This document shows, piece by piece, positions 60,119 to 64,000 of a stretch of 64,000 nucleotides of DNA (its first letter is position 1; each line of letters begins with the position of its first letter). The translations under genes and the position numbers were made by a program. Below the pieces are notes generated by a model, which saw only the letters and a program-made list of their open reading frames with translations, was not told the DNA's origin and ran no database searches. Origin of the DNA: JBOGNO01 sp050747245. Its GTDB lineage: Bacteria; Acidobacteriota; Terriglobia; Acidiferrales; UBA7541. The DNA is taken from the NCBI GenBank assembly GCA_050747245.1, contig JBOGNO010000011.1, positions 62,001 through 126,000 on the forward strand, given 5' to 3'.

Positions 60119-62536
60119 CTATTCGTAGCGCAACGCGACGATGGGGTCCACGCGCATCGCCCGTCGCGCAGGAATGTAGCATGCGATGACGATGGCCGCG
60201 GAAAGCAGCAGTGGCACTCCGGCGAACGTAGGCAGGTCCGTGGCGCTCGCGCCGAAGATCAGTCCGGCCAGAAGTCTTGCCGAAGCGATGGCCGCGGGCA
60301 GGCCGATTACGAGTCCTGCCGTGAGCAGCGCAACGCCGCGCCGCAGAATCAGCCGCAGCACATCGCCGGGCTGCGCGCCGAGCGTCATGCGCACGCCGAA
60401 TTCGTGCGTGCGCTCGGCCACCGCGAATGCCATCACGCCATAGACTCCAGCGGCCGCGATTGCCGCAGCAATCAGCCCGAGGATTCCCATCATCACTCCC
60501 ACATACGCGATGCCCACGATGGATTCGTGGATCTCATCGCTCAGAGGCTTGACCTCAAACGCAGGAAGCTCCGGGTCCAGCGCGGCCAGTCGCCCGCGAG
60601 CACTTTGGATGAACGAGGCGGGGCTTGCGCTCGTCCGCAGAGCAAAAAGAGCGCCTTCGAGCGGCGCCTGCGTGTACGGACGATAAAGCGCGGGCTCGGG
60701 ACGATTGTCCGTCCAGTCGTAGAGCACGTCTTGGGTCACGCCGACAATGGTAATCCACGGATTTTTCGAATCCGGCGGCCCAATTCTGAAATGCTTGCCG
60801 AGGGCGCTTTCGCCCGGCCAGTAGATTTGCTCGAGTCTCTGGCTCACCAGCGCGACCGGCTGCGAATCCTCGCGATCGGCGTCGCTGATGTCGCGCCCTT
60901 CAAGGAGCGGAATTCGCATGAGATTGAGATATCCCGGACTGATGCTATGCAGAGTCGAGCTGGGAGAGTGCCGGCGATCCGGTGAGGAACGGCCCTCAAT
61001 TTGGAAATAATCCCAGATCGTCCCGTTGTTGCTAAGCGGGATCGTCGTGAATGCGCAGGCCGACTCCACTCCCGGCATGCTCCTGAAACTATCCAGGCTC
61101 TTTCGAAAGAACGCCGCGCGATCGCTCTCCTGTGGATATCTCGAAGAGGGAAGCATGACCTCCAGATGCAGCACACTCGCCGGTGCAAAAGCGTCGCCCG
61201 AATGCACGAGCCCGCGGAATCCTTTCACGAGCAATCCCGCGCTCACCAGCAGCACCAGCGCCACGGCCACTTGCGCCACCACAAAAATGTTGCGCAGCCG
61301 GTTCGTGCGCCTGCCCGCGCCCGAGGCCCGGCCAGTTTCCTTGAGCGATTCAGCCAAATCGGGCCGCGAGCTTTCAAACGCCGGTGCGAGACCTGCCAGA
61401 ATTCCGCTCCCAATCGCAATCGCCAGCGTGAAGAAAAACGCGCGGTAATCGAGCTGGATCTGATTCCATCCGGGAATCTGCCGCGCCACGTCCGGCGGCA
61501 TATTCGAATCGAGGAGCCAGATGCAATACGACGCTAGAATCAGGCTCAGTGCGCCGCCGAGCGCGGAAAGGATGACGCTCTCCGTGAGCAGTTGCTTCAC
61601 GATGCGCCACCGGCTCGCGCCCAGCGCCACGCGCACGGAAATTTCCGCTTTTCTTGCCGTGGCGCGCGCGAATTGCAGATTGGCGACGTTGGCGCACGCC
61701 ACCAGCAGGACGATTCCCACAACAACCAGCAGCATGAACGTGTAGGCGCGGGTGATGGTGCCCTCGACGTATTCGCCAAGCGGCATCACATGCGCCTGGC
61801 GATCCTTGTTTGTCGCGGGGTACGCGGCGGTGAGCCTCTGCGAGATCGTGGATAGCTCCGTCTGGGCCTGCTCGATGGAGGCGCCAGGCCGGAGCCGCCC
61901 GACGACCCGAAGTTCCAGCGTAGCGCGGTCGGCTTTTTCTTGCGGCGTCATCACCAGCGGAATCCACACGTCTGTAGGCACGGGATAATTGAAATCGCGG
62001 CCCATGACTCCTGCGACGGTGTAAGCCCGGCCGTTGAGATGAATCGCCTTACCCAGAATTCCTGGATCGCCCGCGAAGCGCGACTGCCACAATCCGAAAC
62101 TGAGGATCGCAACAGCATTGTGACCCGGCTGGTCTTCCTCCGGCGCAAACGAACGGCCCAGAGCTGGCTGAACGCCGAGCGTCTGGAAAAAGTTCGAAGT
62201 CACCAGCGCGCCGTAAACTCGTTGGGGCTCCCCGGTGCCAGTTAGATTGAGGTCCGGCTGGCGAGAGGCAGCTAAATCTTCGAAGGAATGGTTATCATTT
62301 TTCCAGTCGAGGTAATCGGCCGGCGCGGCGGGCGCTTTTTGGCCGGTGGCCACCACGGCGAGACGATCAAGCGAAGCGAGCGCCAGTGGTCGCACCAGAA
62401 ACGCATCAGCCACGCTGAATATTGCGGTGTTGGCGCCGATCCCCAGCGCCAGCGTGAGAATAGCGACGGCTGCAAAGCCGGGACTTTTGGCCAGCATTCG
62501 CAAGCCGTAACGTAGATTCTGCAGGAGAGCGGTCAT
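60119..62536 (-). CDS. ADOP-type ABC permease, second copy
   Basis: An 805-residue paralogue of the permease at 57551. It begins LRYGLRMLAKSPGFAAVAIL with the same LALGIGANTAIFSVADAFL segment and ends with the identical tail (ACYIPARRAMRVDPIVALRYE), 20 residues shared. The periplasmic domain contains VTSNFFQTLGVQPALGRSF and FGLWQSRFAGDPGILGKAIH. The first FtsX has NLQFARATARKAEISVRVAL and the second HEFGVRMTLGAQPGDVLRLI. It starts 126 bp after the stop of the truncated third copy. The shared tail implies a recent duplication or exchange. No ATPase is adjacent. Confidence 0.93.
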   Translation of the reverse strand: MTALLQNLRYGLRMLAKSPGFAAVAILTLALGIGANTAIFSVADAFLVRPLALASLDRLAVVATGQKAPAAPADYLDWKNDNHSFEDLAASRQPDLNLTGTGEPQRVYGALVTSNFFQTLGVQPALGRSFAPEEDQPGHNAVAILSFGLWQSRFAGDPGILGKAIHLNGRAYTVAGVMGRDFNYPVPTDVWIPLVMTPQEKADRATLELRVVGRLRPGASIEQAQTELSTISQRLTAAYPATNKDRQAHVMPLGEYVEGTITRAYTFMLLVVVGIVLLVACANVANLQFARATARKAEISVRVALGASRWRIVKQLLTESVILSALGGALSLILASYCIWLLDSNMPPDVARQIPGWNQIQLDYRAFFFTLAIAIGSGILAGLAPAFESSRPDLAESLKETGRASGAGRRTNRLRNIFVVAQVAVALVLLVSAGLLVKGFRGLVHSGDAFAPASVLHLEVMLPSSRYPQESDRAAFFRKSLDSFRSMPGVESACAFTTIPLSNNGTIWDYFQIEGRSSPDRRHSPSSTLHSISPGYLNLMRIPLLEGRDISDADREDSQPVALVSQRLEQIYWPGESALGKHFRIGPPDSKNPWITIVGVTQDVLYDWTDNRPEPALYRPYTQAPLEGALFALRTSASPASFIQSARGRLAALDPELPAFEVKPLSDEIHESIVGIAYVGVMMGILGLIAAAIAAAGVYGVMAFAVAERTHEFGVRMTLGAQPGDVLRLILRRGVALLTAGLVIGLPAAIASARLLAGLIFGASATDLPTFAGVPLLLSAAIVIACYIPARRAMRVDPIVALRYE

Positions 62537-62662
62537 GAATATCTTCTACCGCACGCCGTTTTGGATGTTTTGTTTTTGGCTCGCGACTCTCGACACTCGC
62601 AAACGTCTGCGGCGATTTTTGGCGGGTCGAGCATCCGGGCCCGCGCCTTACACTCATTTGCG

Positions 62663-63517
62663 CTACAGCCTTTTTAGGGGCGCGGACAGCGGGGATTGCG
62701 GCGGCGTGTAGTTCATCAGTGTAAGATGAATCGCGTCCTGCCGGATCCCGTGGTACAGTCGCGAGAGAAACAACAATTCCGCGCGGGCCTGCTCCTCGCT
62801 CACTCCGGGCTTGAGCCGTCCCAGGAGCTCGAAACCTCCCGGAGCCTGCGGCGCCTGCCAATTCTGCCCCGGTTCGACCTTCGATTGCGCCGCGAGCCCG
62901 AGCCACAGATCTGCTCCGAACGCGGCTCCCGCGCCGGAAAAATCCTTGGGCGCGACGCCGATAATCTCAAATCGCACGTCGTTGAGCAGCACTGTTTTTC
63001 CTAACGCCTTCGGGTCGCCGCCGAGTTCATGCTGCCAGAACGCGTAGCTCACCACCGCGGCTTTCAAATTGCAGATCGCAGCAGGTCTGCGGTCCTGCGC
63101 GAACAAGTGTCCCAGCGCCGGCTTGGCCCCCAGGGCGGCGAAGAAATTTTCGGAGACAAACTGCGCCAGGACCGGCTTGGGCTCCGCCTCGCGTCCCGGC
63201 AGCAGCGCCACCACTGGGTCTTCCGGAGCGGCCACTGCCAGGTTTACGAACGAGTGGTTGTGGTTGCGCAGGTACAGATATTCGCGGTAGGAAAAAGCCT
63301 CGGTTCCGGAGCCGCGAGAATCAGCCGCGGAGACTTTTTCGATGTGCCCGTAGCCTTTCAATACGGGTGGCTGCGCAGGTGAAGTGTAACGCCCCGCGAA
63401 GAGCATGGCGTTCACACCCAGTCCCAGCGCCAACGTCAAGACGCCACCGACCGTAATCTTGAAATTCCCGGTGAACTTGCGGAAGCTTTCGCGCGCTTGC
63501 CGCAGAAGCGATTTCAT
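62663..63517 (-). pseudogene. Truncated ADOP-type permease (N-terminal third only)
   Basis: A 284-residue frame matching the start of an ADOP permease: LLRQARESFRKFTGNFKITV, a first membrane segment VLTLALGLGVNAMLFAG, then the periplasmic domain (VSENFFAALGAKPALGHLFA; FWQHELGGDPKALGKTVLLN; FEIIGVAPKDFSGAGAAF). The frame stops after SPLSAPLKRL, where a complete copy would continue into the first FtsX domain. Sequence between its stop and the next copy (62537-62662) does not restore the rest in any frame I read. It looks like a deletion remnant of a third permease. The fragment could still make a secreted periplasmic domain, but this is unlikely. Confidence 0.8.
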
Positions 63518-63800
63518 GACTTCGCCTCCTACCCGCTTTCCTCAGCGTTCCGGAGTGAACTGCTGTCACCCACCACACTCCTGATACGCTGCCGCCACAC
63601 AAAAGGTTCGGAGTTTTCTCACTGGCGCGAACAACGGCAAACGGATTGCCACGTTGCTATAACGTAAATGGAAGAAAATGAACTACTTGGACAAACGGGA
63701 GTGGTTGCCTACGTCCTAGGCTGCCCGTTCTTGGGAGAAATTCGTGGCGAAATCGAACACCCGCAGACCAGTTTCGTTCGGGGAAGAGCGCTGAAACTGC
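63518..63800. other. Gap between the permease remnant and etfA
   Basis: The 283 bp contain no supported gene. A 52-codon plus-strand frame (63668-63826) starts at an ATG but overlaps the 3' end of etfA; its ribosome site is weak, and I do not annotate it. No hairpin or repeat of note was seen. It probably holds the permease remnant's promoter. Confidence 0.4.
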
Positions 63801-64000
63801 TCAAGTCTTCTCCAACTCTTCGATGATCGCCGGAACAATCTCAAAAATGTCGCCAACGATCCCGTAATCAGAGACCTCGAAGATAGGTGCGTTCTGATCC
63901 TTGTTGATGGCTGCGATGGTCCGCGAACCCTTCATTCCCACCACGTGCTGGATGGCCCCGCTGATCCCCAGCGCCAGGTAAAGTTTCGGCGCCACCGTTT
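63801..64000 (-). CDS. etfA: Electron transfer flavoprotein subunit alpha, C-terminal part (runs off the right edge)
   Basis: The frame is open to the window edge and ends at 63801. It encodes the FAD-binding C-terminus of EtfA: VAPKLYLALGISGAIQHVVG (with the FAD-contacting SGAIQH), then KGSRTIAAINKDQNAPIFEV and the final SDYGIVGDIFEIVPAIIEEL. The sequence agrees closely with the family over all 66 residues, and the reading frame continues upstream past the GTG at 63995, so that is not the start. EtfA with EtfB passes electrons from acyl-CoA dehydrogenases to ETF-QO, whose gene lies at 55808-57475 on the same strand. The intervening permeases appear inserted. Confidence 0.95.
   Translation of the reverse strand, partial: TVAPKLYLALGISGAIQHVVGMKGSRTIAAINKDQNAPIFEVSDYGIVGDIFEIVPAIIEELEKT

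Noticed and set aside
63668..63826. 52-codon plus-strand ORF near the right edge
   Set aside because: Overlaps the end of etfA and has only a weak ribosome site; no conserved features.

Overview
The window looks like a chromosomal segment of an acidobacterium (Acidobacteriota, Terriglobia-like). This is inferred from three very long MacB/FtsX-type permeases of the acidobacterial duplicated orphan permease (ADOP) kind, several secreted FecR/VCBS-type proteins, and the overall gene content. The DNA is GC-rich, so long antisense open frames lie over most genes; I treated these as shadows.

Layout. 1-8452: partial ClC channel, MarR regulator, GNAT, dtd, P-loop kinase, MFS, fpg/mutM, secreted amidohydrolase, secreted cyclase, EVE protein, Rieske protein and a lone nuoB. 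8570-12964: an accessory block with intergenic repeat copy A, a tandem-duplicated DNA methyltransferase preceded by a perfect hairpin, and a convergent HNH endonuclease (candidate restriction-modification pair). It ends near a tRNA-Glu gene whose 3' end faces it. 13289-20513: zinc-ribbon protein, queF, two envelope proteins, then an ECF sigma/FecR pair and a VCBS plus YceI pair. Matching promoter-like sites precede both pairs, suggesting an autoregulated ECF regulon. 20521-35017: Lon-like protease, AI-2E transporter, class V aminotransferase, MFS, transketolase, hybrid histidine kinase, PpiD-like foldase and small unknowns.

35018-48981: FecR protein and the rod-shape genes mreB-mreC-mreD, then (after an approximately 4 kb interruption beginning with repeat copy B) mrdA-rodA and a ribonuclease E/G with a roughly 435-residue disordered insertion. 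The interruption holds a FUSC-like protein, cupin, leucine-rich repeat protein, a tiny basic peptide and a methyltransferase frame with no normal start codon. 49031-55799: RHH-containing gene pair (possible toxin-antitoxin), membrane protein, quinone-oxidoreductase-like enzyme, folD-coaE, HtrA protease, DUF374 acyltransferase and a secreted protein. 55808-64000: ETF-ubiquinone oxidoreductase and the C-terminus of etfA on the same strand, separated by two complete ADOP permeases and one truncated one.

The points most worth following are the methyltransferase/HNH block, the two-copy repeat found where conserved operons look broken, the ECF promoter pair and the RNase E/G insertion. No CRISPR array, rRNA or intact transposase was seen.
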